Source of the DNA: Adineta vaga
Taxonomy: Eukaryota > Rotifera
Reading direction: 5' to 3'
Assembly: GCA_021613535.1 (NCBI GenBank)
Contig: CP075492.1
Location: 4,464,001 to 4,528,000 of the forward strand
DNA: 64,000 bases
Shown: piece by piece, positions 20,221 to 31,794 of the stretch
How the letters are laid out: the number at the start of each line of letters is the position of its first letter
How positions within the stretch are numbered: the first letter of the stretch is position 1
The notes under the pieces: generated by a model
What the model was told of the DNA's origin: nothing
The model's input: the letters and a program-made list of their open reading frames with translations, nothing else
The model's database searches: none
Translations under genes and position numbers: made by a program

Positions 20221-20323
20221 TATGTACGTTATTTATAAGAAAACAATAAATACATCTATGTAGATTAGAACAATTCGATATAAATAAATATATATACGTG
20301 TATAATGATTCGTAGATAATTTA

Positions 20324-22025
20324 TTATTGATTTTTAGGAACATTTACCAATGAATTAACATAATTGATTAAATCCTGTGAATAGAAAGAGAGATATCAAA
20401 CAGTTTGTTGTTATTCAGAAATAAGCTCTTTCTTTCTGGTATATCTAATCGTATATTATATGTGGACAAAAAGAGTTTATCTCTAATGACATTATGACAG
20501 TACTTAACTTAAGAAGATTTAATTCATCATTAGTCAATAGTATTAATCAATCTTACTGTTTTATGAGTAGATATAACTAATTGTTGAAGTGATTTTCCAC
20601 CTCCCTATATGAAAAGAAAAAACATGAATTTAGTTCTTCTTTTTTTCTCTTTTACTTTGGTCATAATTCGTGTTTCAGCTCCATGAGCAACTAATAATTG
20701 TGTTGTATTTAAATTGCCTCGAATAACTGCCATTTGTAATGCTGTTATATTCGTTGATTTATCTTCACATTGAGCATTTGCTCCATGATTGAGAAGAAGT
20801 TCGATAATTTCTTTATTACAATCATGTATAACTAAATTTCATCTTTTTTTTCAAAATGAATTCATTTCTTTCTTGAAAATATTCTACCTGCGCGATACAA
20901 TGGTGTCCATTTATTTACACCAGCTTCTCTATTCATTTCCATTTCTTTATTTTCATTCAATTGTCGAACAATAACAGAAACTGTTTCAAAATTTTTACTA
21001 TCAATTGCATTATGTAAGATCGATACATCTAAATAGATCATATTTCAAATTAATCATTTTATTCACAGTTTCGAAATACCATTTTGATCTCTACTATAAA
21101 CATTTACACCATGTTCAATCAACATTGTACATGCTTTACTAAAACCTGCACTAGCAGCAACCATAAGTCTAAAATTTGATCTTGTATAGAAAACATTTTG
21201 AAAAAACCGTTTACCTACGCTGTTTTACGTGAATTAATTGTACCATTGACTTTCGCACCAGCATTGATCAATAATTCCACTTTTCTATTCGATAAAATTT
21301 GTTCAAACGAACCAAATCTATCAATACTTACGCCAAATCAAGTTTCGCACATGCATGCATCAATGGTAAATTCCCATCTTTATCCGGATGTTCCAATAGC
21401 GGATGATCTGGTCCTCTACGACATAAAGAAAAATCTTCATTGTTTTAACCTTTCTATAAAACATACAAAATATCCAATAATTTTTCCAAATGATCCTTTC
21501 CTGGCATAGCAATTGCTTTATAAATCGTTTCTCCCGTCATAGGTTCTGCTGTTGTTCCTGCTTGCAATATAGGTGACCAATCTGAACGTTCACCACCATT
21601 CGCAGTCGATTTACATTGAATTCGAAATTCATATTGAGTATTAGCTTTCAGATTTTCAACTTTGTGAAACAAAGCAGATCCACTTGATATTAATAGACAA
21701 GAAAACAAAATTAGAAAGATATAGAATGACGATTGAAACATACCTATAAATACTTTCCCAAAGTGCACCCGACTTTTTTTCACGTCGATGTAAATAAATC
21801 AAGGAACCGGAACGTGCTGCACCTGATTCATCAAATAATCTTCGATATTCAGGTCGAGTATTATCTTGAATTCGTACATTTTCCCATTCAATTTCAATTG
21901 AATGATGAGTCGCAGACACGAATACCGGAGCCAATGGTCTCTCCAAACGTCCGTCTAATAGGAAAAAAACACCAAAATTTGTTCAAATGAAAAGAAAAAT
22001 ACACGATTAGAATCTTCTTACTCAT
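20324..22025 (-). CDS. FANK1: FANK1-like: fibronectin type III plus ankyrin repeats
   Basis: Ten exons (minus): 22025-22022, 21954-21744, 21682-21467, 21415-21332, 21284-21219, 21168-21080, 21028-20888, 20831-20656, 20604-20557, 20374-20324; total 1086 nt, 361 aa, close to the vertebrate length of about 345. Residues about 5-110 form an FN3 domain (THHSIEIEW, YEFRIQCKS, WSPILQAGTT). The rest is a series of ankyrin repeats, e.g. LLINAGAKVN, MLIEHGVNVYSRDQNG, ELLLNHGANAQCED and LLVAHGAETR. In vertebrates FANK1 is testis and cilium associated and nuclear. The first coding exon is only ATGA, with the second codon split by an intron. Domain order, length and the THHSIE motif all support orthology. 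Confidence 0.9.
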
Positions 22026-24686
22026 ATTTTACTTCTCGTTTAACTATTTTTCTTTTGAAATGCTATTGAATTTCTTCGCTTGAAAACATCTCAACTTCAA
22101 CATGTCAAAAAAAGAAAAGGAAAATAGAAAATATGAAATCGATTGTTCTAGAGACAATAAATGTATCCGGTCTCTTATAAAATTTTTCAAGTAGACATTA
22201 TAAATGGATAGAAAATATTATTAAGTACCTGTCGTTCGATCGTTCACGTAAATGTCATTAGAAAAACGTGATATACGCGTAGAAAAGTATTTCAGACAAA
22301 ATACTTTTTCTTTCTGTCTATGCTACTGGAATAATTGCATGACGACGGAGTGCATAGAACAAAAGTGATTTAGTTTTTTAAATAAATAAGTTTCAATTTC
22401 TTTTAATTAATAATCAAGAAAATTTTGAAATAGGTAATTTTCCGTTAGATAAAAAAACGATTTCCGTAGAACATGAAGTTCATTTGTTTGAGAATTTTAA
22501 TTGAATTGTGTTTATTCGCGTGATCATTAGTAAATTTATTCGCGTGTTATCTGTACTTTCTGTCACTACCTTGATTCAGTTTATTACATTCATTTACTGA
22601 ATACAATGTATATATGAGTCATTGAAAATGAAAGTTATTTGACATTTAAATTTGAAAAATATTTGTTTCATTCGGACCTATATATAAAATCTGAGAAACT
22701 TCTATTGCTACTACAGAAAATATATTAACTATCATTCATGTAGCAAATATATAAAATACAAGCCGTTAGTAAATTTACGAGAATAAAAGGATTCAGTTTT
22801 TTTTCATACAGACAGTTTTGGAAAGCTCAATGAACTCTATTGAACTATATAAGAAACATCACAATAAAACTATTATTAGATTTCATAGTAACATGTATGT
22901 CAGTTAAAATATTTAAGCATATGATAACAACATTTATTTGCAGTTTTTTGTGTGATTTTTTTTCTTATCACACTATAGTTTATTCACATCAATTAAATTC
23001 TATTTTCAAGGACTTTTTTCTATTATTACAGGTGTCTATATATACATATACATATAGAAAGATAGATACATAGTACTCGCCTTGCGTTATCAAATGACGA
23101 AAAAACAATCGAATCGTCTAAGATCCGGATTATCGTGACGAGGAAACTTCCAGCAAATTTGTAACGATATTGAGAAATAGAAAAAAGGTAAAGCAGGGTT
23201 TACAAGGGCAATGTGCATAACTTTGATGCAGTGTAAATGTCTTATAACACTTTCTAATATTTTTCTTCACGATCTTTCATATTAATTTAAAAAACTATTG
23301 TATAAAAAAGAGTTAAAGCATATGCAGTATTTTTTAATATTATTAGACTGCAATAGTTCAACTTCATCAGATAATCTAAATATATGGCTCAAAACTAAAA
23401 AGTGAATCAAGACTTTTGATCATTACTATATTTAATAAAGAAATACGGTTCAAAAAAAGTCATTTCTTGTTTTTAATCCATCATGCTCTCATGACAGAAT
23501 CATTCATCATCATTTTATACTTGCGTGTTAAAGTATCAAACATTTATTTTTCATGAAAGTTATATAACATACAGAACTCTTCTGCATTTTTATCCTAGAT
23601 AGAAAGAAAACAGTTTCTTCATTGAAAAAAATATCCATGAATCCGAAACCTTGTCCTGTATCATATATGGGTGATGATAGGAAAGATTCTTTTTTGCTTT
23701 TTCTCAATAGACACGAATGAATGTGAAGTGTCTTGAATAGTCCATTTCATGTCGTTTGTTAACCAATTGTAATTAGAAATGTCATATTTTCTACAACGGA
23801 GAATAATCCTTCCAGCACCGAATTAGTATTTGCTATTTCAACAAGAAAAAGAAAAATCGAGAATACGGTCATGTTGTTTGCATTACACAGCATCCGAAAT
23901 TATTATGAGTAACGTCATAAAAAAAATAGGTGTAGCTTTTTCTACCATAACAAGTTCACTCGTTCACGGATAAACTTCATTCAAATTTTGTTGTTTGTCA
24001 AAAGCAAGAGGATAGTGTGATCTAATAGTTTCCATACAATATAAATTAGTAAATATTTTACATGTACAATCCATTGATATATTCTGGAAAAACATATGAT
24101 GAAAATGATTTATCACAAACTCTTGAATCTATTATCATGTGGAGCAGATTGTTTTACTTTCATCTTCTAATATACGATAAGTATTAACAACGTTCACGCT
24201 CTTGATTGACGCAAAATTTCCTCTGACGTAGGGTTTTTCTCTTCGTGTATCTTAAGTAATATTATCCAGATGTTTCATAATTTAAATATTAAAGAAAATA
24301 CATTTGACGTCAATTAAAAAATGAACTTTATGTAGTTATATCTAATAGAAATAAACTATATACTTTTTCTATGAATTACTGAGTAAAACTGAAGGAACAC
24401 AGTAAAAAGGACTTTCCCATGAATATGAAAAAATGAATTTTGCAAGTAACAAAATTTAAGGATAACAGAAATAATAAACTTCCTGTATAACTCGCCATGG
24501 CGTACTAAATAAAATCTAATTTTAGAAATAATTAATGTGTGTTAGGTAAATACGCATGATCTTTCGTTTTTGATCGATCGTGCATGTTAACAAAATTCAT
24601 ATCTTTCATCTAGAACTCAGTGGATATATAATCGTTGCTTCCAACACAGTTACTCCTGACATTTGTAACAGGGTTCTAGGACAAGA
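22026..24686. other. Long intergenic region (about 2.7 kb)
   Basis: AT-rich and without a supportable exon. It separates the divergent starts of FANK1 (-) and a GPCR (+), so it should hold both promoters. The frame at 22840-23073 is hydrophobic low-complexity sequence and was not called. Confidence 0.5.
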
Positions 24687-25709
24687 ATGTCGTTATTAGA
24701 TATTGCGACGCTGAATTTAATCTCTCAACAAATCAATATTTATGTGTGTTCAGTTATTCTTATTATTGGTGTGATTGGTGGATGTCTAAGTATTCTTGTT
24801 TTTCTTAGTCTTCGAACATTTCGACTAAGTTCATGTGCATTCTATTTGATTATCATATCAGTTTTTAATATTGGTCAATTAGTTACTGGTCTTCTACGTC
24901 AAATTATGGTTGCTGGTTTAGGTATTGATTGGACACAAAATTCTTTGTTTTATTGTAAATGGAGACCATTCTGTTTTCAAGCTTGCATGTTAATTTCATT
25001 AACGAATGTTTGTTTCGCAACGATTGATCAATATTTGGCTACATGTCATCATCCAAAATGGCAAAAACGGTGTAATATCAAAGTAGCTGGTTGTCTCTCT
25101 ACAATTTCTATCATTCTATGGCATTTACATGCTGTTTTATACTTAGTCTATATGGATCAAATTATTCTATCAACCGGTAAGATCATATGTGCAAATACCA
25201 ATGCTATATTTCAACAATATATCAATTATGTATTAACTTCAATTATTGGAAGAGTAATTCCTCTTATTATAACATTTACATTTGGTATATTAGCTTATCG
25301 TAATTTAAAACAAATTGCTTATAGAACTATTCCACTTATTCGTCGTGAACTTGACAAACAATTGACAACAATGGTATTAGTTCAAGTTGTTTTTACTTGT
25401 TTTGCTATTCTACCTGCATTTATTGTAAGTTCAATTATATCATATACAAATTTGACGAAAGATCCACTCATTGCTGCACAACTTCAATTAATAAATCTTT
25501 TAGTGACATGTTTATATTATCTATATTTTGCCGTAAGTGTAAAATTGTTAACGAAATTAAAATTTTTTGTTTTTTCTTGATAATAGAGTCCATTCTACAT
25601 TTATCTTATCGTTTCGGAACGATTTCGTCGACAATTTATTTACGTTATTTTACAACGCTGGCGTCCAAAGAAATCACTAAATAATCAAATAATACCGCAA
25701 GATTTGTGA
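24687..25709 (+). CDS. Rhodopsin-like GPCR (DQY variant)
   Basis: 322 aa, two exons: 24687-25532 and 25587-25709, 969 nt. Seven hydrophobic segments. TM3 ends in ATIDQYLATCHHP, a DQY variant of DRY. Cys in CKWRPFCFQ and in GKIICANTN could form the usual extracellular disulfide. TM7 continues across the intron into SPFYIYLIVSERFRRQF, matching the region after NPxxY and helix 8. TM1 lacks a clear GN motif (GVIGGCLSIL). Reads as a divergent chemoreceptor or peptide receptor; the ligand is unknown. Confidence 0.82.
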
Positions 25710-26406
25710 ATTTTGAACAATTCTTTTCAAGAACATGTCTCTAACATAGAAATGAAGCATCAATGTAATTAAAATAGTGTCCCTTTTATTTTCTAAATAT
25801 AAATTACAATTAAAATTTATGATTGACATTAATAATAACGACCTTTCAGTTCTGTTATATATCATCATTTGTAATCTGTTGTTAGAGGAACATGTGTTGA
25901 GTTTTTCATCGTCAAAACTTAGCATATCGTGTTTTAATTGTGTATGAATATAAATGAACTATAAAAATGAAAGTGCCAAATTAATACTTTCTTTTGTAGA
26001 TGATCTTAAGAAATAATTTGTTAAATTTACGTCTTGGTTTCAACCAGAAATATGTGTATTCATCGTGATGATAAATACTCGAGTTTCACAAACTCATTAG
26101 ATCAAAATCTGACGAGATATTCTTTAGTTTTGATTCAACAGAAAGACGATTGATGAAACTATACCATGTAGTCCGTTGTTTTTTCAATTTGGAAATTATT
26201 TTTGCTTGAAACGGATATTTAAGATTCTTGATAATATATTATAAACTGCGAATAATTGTTTTCGAAGTGTTGTTTTTCTTCAAGTAATTTTATATATTTT
26301 AATTAGGAAACTCGAAAAAAAAAGTTGATAACTTCTTTTCTTCTGTTAAAATACAACATTGTTCACATCAAATAATTTTCTCTTCGTCAGCATAGAGGTT
26401 GTTACT
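25710..26406. other. Intergenic region
   Basis: AT-rich sequence of about 700 nt; nothing recognised. Confidence 0.5.
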
Positions 26407-26892
26407 ATGTATTCAACAATTTTATTCATATTTTCAACTTTTTGGATAGCAAATCAAGCTCAAATATGGAATGGAACATTTCAAATGAATTCAACATGTA
26501 TTACAACTTCGTGTTGCTGTGTTTCTAGAGAACTCGTTGTTACTCGTCCAACAACAAATACTCTATCTGTTAATGCAAATCTAACAGGCGTATGTTTTGG
26601 CCTAAATGCATTATCTGATACAGAAGAATATCCAAATGGATATACATTATCTGTAACAATTTCTCTTCTTACATTGGATATTATATTAAGTAATGATAGT
26701 AATACGCTCACTATAACTAATTCATTGATGCCACAATGTAATGGAAAAGCAGTGCGAAAAATGTTACAAATTGTCACTGTCACTGTCAGTACAACTACTC
26801 AAGTATCAAACAGTGCAATGCATCAATATATGAATATGATGATGATGTTGTGGAGTTTCATTCTTTTTATATGTATGAAAAATCATTTCTAA
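26407..26892 (+). CDS. Small secreted, possibly GPI-anchored protein
   Basis: 161 aa in one exon. I chose the ATG at 26407 rather than 26359 because it places a signal peptide (MYSTILFIFSTFWIANQAQ) at the start. A short Cys-rich segment CITTSCCCVS follows, then a beta-rich domain with N-glycosylation sequons. A Thr/Val/Ser-rich stretch and a hydrophobic C-terminal tail (MMMMLWSFILFICMKNHF) resemble a GPI-attachment signal or membrane anchor. No family recognised. Confidence 0.65.
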   Translation: MYSTILFIFSTFWIANQAQIWNGTFQMNSTCITTSCCCVSRELVVTRPTTNTLSVNANLTGVCFGLNALSDTEEYPNGYTLSVTISLLTLDIILSNDSNTLTITNSLMPQCNGKAVRKMLQIVTVTVSTTTQVSNSAMHQYMNMMMMLWSFILFICMKNHF

Positions 26893-27720
26893 TATTGATT
26901 ACTTCACTTTATATTAAATATCGTTTCTGTCCACCAAATTTACATTTGAAATAAATAAATATAAAAAAATTGTAAGTGTTCCGTAGTTTATAATAATGCA
27001 ATTGTTTTAGTAATGAGTTTCTGAGAGAAGAAAATACGAAGGATCGTCGTAAACATAAATAACAGTCGGAAATGAATCATTGATACTTTTTCGTTAAACA
27101 AATTTATTTATTGATGTTTTCTTATGATAGTGATTCAATACAGAATCTTTCTCTTTTTATTTAACTTCTAAACGCCCTTCATCGACTTACACGGATGCTT
27201 TTTCTTAACATAAATGTGAGTGTAACGAAGCGTAAAATTGTTTTTTGCATATTTCTTTTGTAATAATCGATATGTATGGATATTGTTCACTGAAGAATTG
27301 TAATGTACTAATATGAACGAAACATTGTGAGAGTTTACGAAAATAATCCTAATAATCATGAATGTTTTCGATGGAATATATCGATAACGTTTTGGTGCTT
27401 CGAATTTATCTATACTTTTTTCTCCTCGCAAGTTTTATTCTTTTGAAATAAAGAATAATTTAGAATATTTGTTTTTTTACTTTTGTTTTCGTAGGTGATT
27501 TAAAACAGATAAAAAAACGACATAATTCGTAGGTAGAAATAACGTAATGAGAAAAAAAAAATTTTTTTCGTATTAAACTATAATGACGTGTAAATCTCAC
27601 ATTTGATACGTAGATTGTTTCTTCCCTTTTTACTTCTTAATATATACTGAGTATTTTTGTTTTTACATAACAACGTATAAAAATAAATCGCTAATAAGGT
27701 AATTATATAAATTTACGATA
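26893..27720. other. Intergenic region
   Basis: AT-rich, about 830 nt, no exon recognised on either strand. The minus-strand frame at 27168-27431 has no recognisable features. Confidence 0.5.
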
Positions 27721-27999
27721 ATGGTAACACGTAGTGGTAAGGAAACCAATTTGTATGGACTTCGTGCCGATCAATTATTTGAAATTCAAACAGCATTTCA
27801 TCAATTTGATTTGAATCATAATGGTTATATAACTGGTGCTGAAATGCGTGAATGTTTGCATCGTTTTAATATTGGATTTAGTGATGCAGATATTCAACGT
27901 GTCTTATCTCAGATGGATTTGAATCGAGATGGACAAGTTAGTTATGACGAATATATGGCGTTTATGGCAAGAGTTTATCGAGGTGAAATAACTTATTAA
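27721..27999 (+). CDS. Two-EF-hand calcium-binding protein, calmodulin-like
   Basis: 92 aa, single exon. Two canonical EF-hand loops: DLNHNGYITGAE (about residues 30-41) and DLNRDGQVSYDE (about 67-78), both with Asp at position 1, Gly at 6 and Glu at 12, so both should bind Ca2+. Flanking helices match calmodulin-type pairs (FEIQTAFHQFD; IQRVLSQMD). It is half the length of calmodulin, like one lobe, and lacks an obvious myristoylation site. Target unknown. Confidence 0.85.
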   Translation: MVTRSGKETNLYGLRADQLFEIQTAFHQFDLNHNGYITGAEMRECLHRFNIGFSDADIQRVLSQMDLNRDGQVSYDEYMAFMARVYRGEITY

Positions 28000-29039
28000 C
28001 GAATATAGAACTATACTTTACATAATATTTTTATCGAAATAAATTACGGAAAGATAATTTGGTTGTGAGAATTTATAATAATTATGTTTGATTTGAAATT
28101 AACAGTATATCAATTAGAACAATCTATAGAATGATGATAATGAAGATGTATTTAGTAGAGTAAATAGACACCAATATGATTCATAATCTTGAATTAAAGA
28201 CGAGAATATCTGTGATTATCTCTACTGAACTCGATACATATGTCTGTATTTGAAGATATCTTAGTTTTATGCCGTTAATATCTGTGTAATTTATTATATC
28301 TCTAAAAATAAGAAGTCTCCATTCACCTATAATAATATACACATCGTTATTTCATTGATCGATCAGTATTTAATACAAAGTGGAAATATTTCACGTTCGT
28401 ATAAGGTTACATGTAGATCATTCAGTGATTGTCTAATCCAGTTTCCAGCTTTTATCATACTTTTTTCTATACTTTCAGATTCGTAATGATTGTTTCGATT
28501 AGTCTAGATTATCCGTCAAATGATTTATTGTTATCGTTAACATAATACCTACGTGGTATCATGTGGACATAATCTTTGTCTGTTTATTGAGCACGATCTT
28601 CGAGAAAGTCTTCCTTGAAGCAATAACCACGATTGTACAGGATGTAGAACACATCACTGTCAAGACAATATTCACTCGGTAAGTGTAATTTACATAGGGT
28701 ATGATGTAGTCTATTATGAGTTGGAAACAAATCTGTTACGTTTACATCTTGATTTTTATTCCATAGTTCTCATTCTATACTTTGATTAATATGTGACGAT
28801 GAAGATTCTTTCATATAGTATATAATTATTCCACTAGTTGTCGCTATATGTCAATAGCATTCGTTTTTAATATACGATTGGTTATTTCACTCGCTTCCAA
28901 CATTTCATCTGCCAAGTCATCAACGACTATTGGTTTAATGATGAGAATAGAACGAACTTTTTTGGTTGCAGCTTGCTTGTAGACACTTAATTTTATTTCT
29001 TTCAGATTCGTTTTATTTGATAATAAAATCTGCAAGATC
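28000..29039. other. Intergenic region upstream of OSTC
   Basis: About 1 kb. A minus-strand frame at 28844-29041 runs back from the OSTC start, but it is AT-rich and has no supporting family or splice evidence. Otherwise nothing recognised. Confidence 0.45.
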
Positions 29040-29656
29040 ATGGAAAGCTTCTATCGACTCCCATTTAACTTTGTTCAATGCCCAAATATAAAATTGAAGA
29101 AGCCATCGTGGATTCGAAAACCATCCAATTCAACGTAACCTGAATTCATTCTTGATATCTTTATTCTTCTTTTTTTTATCATTAGAGTTTTATTTGGTTT
29201 ACTTGTTTCTTACTTTCTGGTCACTGCCGGTGTTATTTATGACATTATTGTTGAACCACCAAGTGTCGGTTAGTATATTTATAAACAGACAATATGAATT
29301 AATTTTAAATTGTATAACACATTTTCAAGGTAGTACAACTGATGAATTTGGTCATCATAAACCAGTAGCTTTTATGGCATGGCGTATCAATGGTCAATAT
29401 ATTATGGAAGGTCTTGCAGCTGCATTCATGTTTACATTAGGTGGTCTCGGTTTTATTTTACTCGATCAAACAAATAAACCAAATATGCCACGTCTTAATC
29501 GAGTATTGATGATTCTTTGCTCATTCATTTTTATTCTTGTTGCCTACGGTGCGACTAAAATCTTTATTCGGTATGTTAAAAATTTCAATAAAATAGATAA
29601 TTATCCATTTTGATTTCTTTATTTTCAGCATTAAAATGCCAAGCTATTTAAGTTAA
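29040..29656 (+). CDS. OSTC: Oligosaccharyltransferase complex subunit OSTC
   Basis: Four exons, 29040-29134, 29186-29268, 29330-29570 and 29629-29656, total 447 nt (148 aa; the human protein is 149). OSTC is a membrane subunit of the STT3A-type oligosaccharyltransferase, which links it to the Sec61 channel for co-translational N-glycosylation in the ER. Conserved motifs: the start MESFYRLPF, VIYDIIVEPPSVGSTTDE, HHKPVAFMAWRINGQYIMEG, FTLGGLGFILLDQ and the short tail KMPSYLS. Three membrane segments are expected and visible. The small last exon supplies the end of the final helix and tail. Confidence 0.96.
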
Positions 29657-30128
29657 ATGTTTGCACAAGTTTAATGATCGATTTGCATTATTACAGAACG
29701 TTTTGGGATTTTCGTTTTTGTTTTTTTATTTATATGTAGCACTGTTTTTCTTTCTTCTACTTTCTATTCACTGTTATTGTTATTCACATAGAAGTATATC
29801 TTGATTCTTAAAAGAAAAACAAATATCACACAAAATATAAATTCGATTTACTACAACAAAATTATAAAAGTGAAAATTGCTCGATGATATTTCATTAGCA
29901 TAACTATTCAAGTATATGCTCTTTGCTAATCAAACTCATTCTGTTAGAAACAAAATCTATAGTTAGCTTAAATAATAAAAAGAGACTATTCTATAATGCT
30001 CAATCCATCTTTCTTCTTTTATTTATTTGTTAATTAAAAAAAAAACAATCTGAGCATGTATAAACAACGAAAAAAATCTTCTTTTCTTAAATCTTCTTGT
30101 ATCGATTTTGGATATGTATAAATAAGAT
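29657..30128. other. Convergent intergenic region OSTC/RPL23A
   Basis: 3' flanks of two convergent housekeeping genes; AT-rich, nothing else recognised. Confidence 0.5.
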
Positions 30129-30771
30129 TTATATAATACCAATTCGATTTGCAACATCGAGTGCATCATGATCAGCCTTGAGTCTAACATAAGCTTTCTT
30201 TTCACCATCTGGTCGAATTAATGTATTGATTGTTTCAGCTTCTACATCATACATTTTCTTAACGGCTTGTTTAATTAATGGTTTATTCGCACGAATATTG
30301 ACAATAAAAACTAATGTATTATTATCTTCGATTTTTTTCATTGCCGATTCAGTTGTTAATGGATATTTAACAATGGCAAAATGATCGAGACGATTACGTT
30401 TTGGTGCTGATCGTCGTGGATATTTTGGTTGACGTTTTAGACGAAGTGTAAATGGACGACGAAACGTTGGTTTCGTATGAATTTTACGATTTCGTGTTAA
30501 TTTGTTACCACTACAAATTTAGGAAAAAACAATGCAAATCATTTTTTAATGACAAATTGAATTTTCTTTACCGAACAACACGTTGTTTAGCTTTTAATGC
30601 CTTGCTTTGAACCTTTTCTTTACGTTCTTTAGTAACGACTTTAGTAGTTGTTGAACTACCAGTTGGTTTAGTCGTTTTCTTTGCACTTGCAGTTGCTGTT
30701 GTTGAAGCAGCTGGAGTGTCTTTCTTTTTCGTAGAAGCAGATGTCTCCTTAGTATCTTTCTTGGGAGCCAT
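30129..30771 (-). CDS. RPL23A: 60S ribosomal protein L23a (uL23)
   Basis: Two exons (minus): 30771-30572 and 30510-30129, total 582 nt, 193 aa. uL23 sits at the polypeptide exit tunnel and contacts SRP. Conserved: [60 protein letters not shown] and the C-terminal [12 protein letters not shown]. The N-terminal extension is rich in Lys, Ala and Thr (residues about 1-65). It is longer than the human protein (156 aa) by roughly 37 residues, mostly in this low-complexity arm. Confidence 0.96.
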
Positions 30772-31794
30772 AGCAGCAAAACGAGATCTAAAAAGATTGA
30801 AAAAATATTTCAGTTATTATCTTTAAATTTTCTCTATTCTATCTATATTCCGTGTAAGTAAAAGACAACTTCATTTGTTGTTTATCGGTCTCTCTTAGTA
30901 AAATTTTGATTGGATTATGATTTCATCAAATTCTTCCGAATTATTCGAATCATTTTATCAAAATATTCGATAAAATTATTTCATTTTAATAGAGAAATAT
31001 TATTTGAAAAAGATTTTTCTTAAACTATTTTCCAGGATATTTCATAGATGTCTCTCGTAGTCAAACCAACCCATTGATTTTAACTTTCGTAAAATTTGAA
31101 TATTCGTCGTCGTATGTTTTATACATCATTCAAATTTTAACAGAAAAATAAATTGTTACATCTAATTTACGGATACGTTCGTCTTAGAAATATTCACAAT
31201 AAAAAGATGTTCATTGATCATTGTGTAAAGAATTTGCAATTAAGCATATGATCATATTCTATATGTATTAGTTCTCGTTTATATTTATCAATCGATCGAT
31301 ATAGTTCATATTTAACTAAACTAAACACATCTTTTCGGTTAAAAACAATGTCTTCATTTGAATCTTTATATTTTTTAAACTTATTGAAACATTTCGATGA
31401 TACTAATGGTTCTTTCAAAGACCAATGAAAATCTTGCTTACTAACTCCTATGATGTCAATCAAATTATTAGCAAAATAAATTTCATAACTAGTAATTCAC
31501 ATGACAAATATTCTTCAAATTGTTTCTGTTTATATTTTATCCTAGTTAAAAAGATCATTATTTATCTAATATCTAGGTCATCATTGTTTATACCAACAAG
31601 TTCGAAAGAAAATAAAAATCGTTAGACAAGAAGACGAAGCGAACAAGCGACGGTGCATTTGTTGTATATATTCTGTCATTCACGCACATTACACGATAAA
31701 AGTGAGAAGGATATTTTTCATTGACTTGTAAAATCGAACTATTGTCTTTCCTTTTCTTCGAACAGATTGATATCTATTCATTTTTGTTTCAATC
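30772..31794. other. Divergent intergenic region RPL23A/COP1
   Basis: Should contain the promoters of both genes. An 81-codon frame on the minus strand (31218-31463) has balanced composition (SLKEPLVSSKCFNKF, KYKRELIHIEYDH) but no family match that I recognise and no ATG. It was not called as a gene. Confidence 0.45.

Noticed and set aside
28844-29041. Minus-strand frame of 65 codons abutting the OSTC start
   Set aside because: It backs onto the true OSTC first exon, is AT-biased and has no family or splice support.
31218-31463. 81-codon open frame on the minus strand between RPL23A and COP1
   Set aside because: No ATG, no recognisable domain and no supporting splice partner; could be an old gene fragment but is not strong enough to call.
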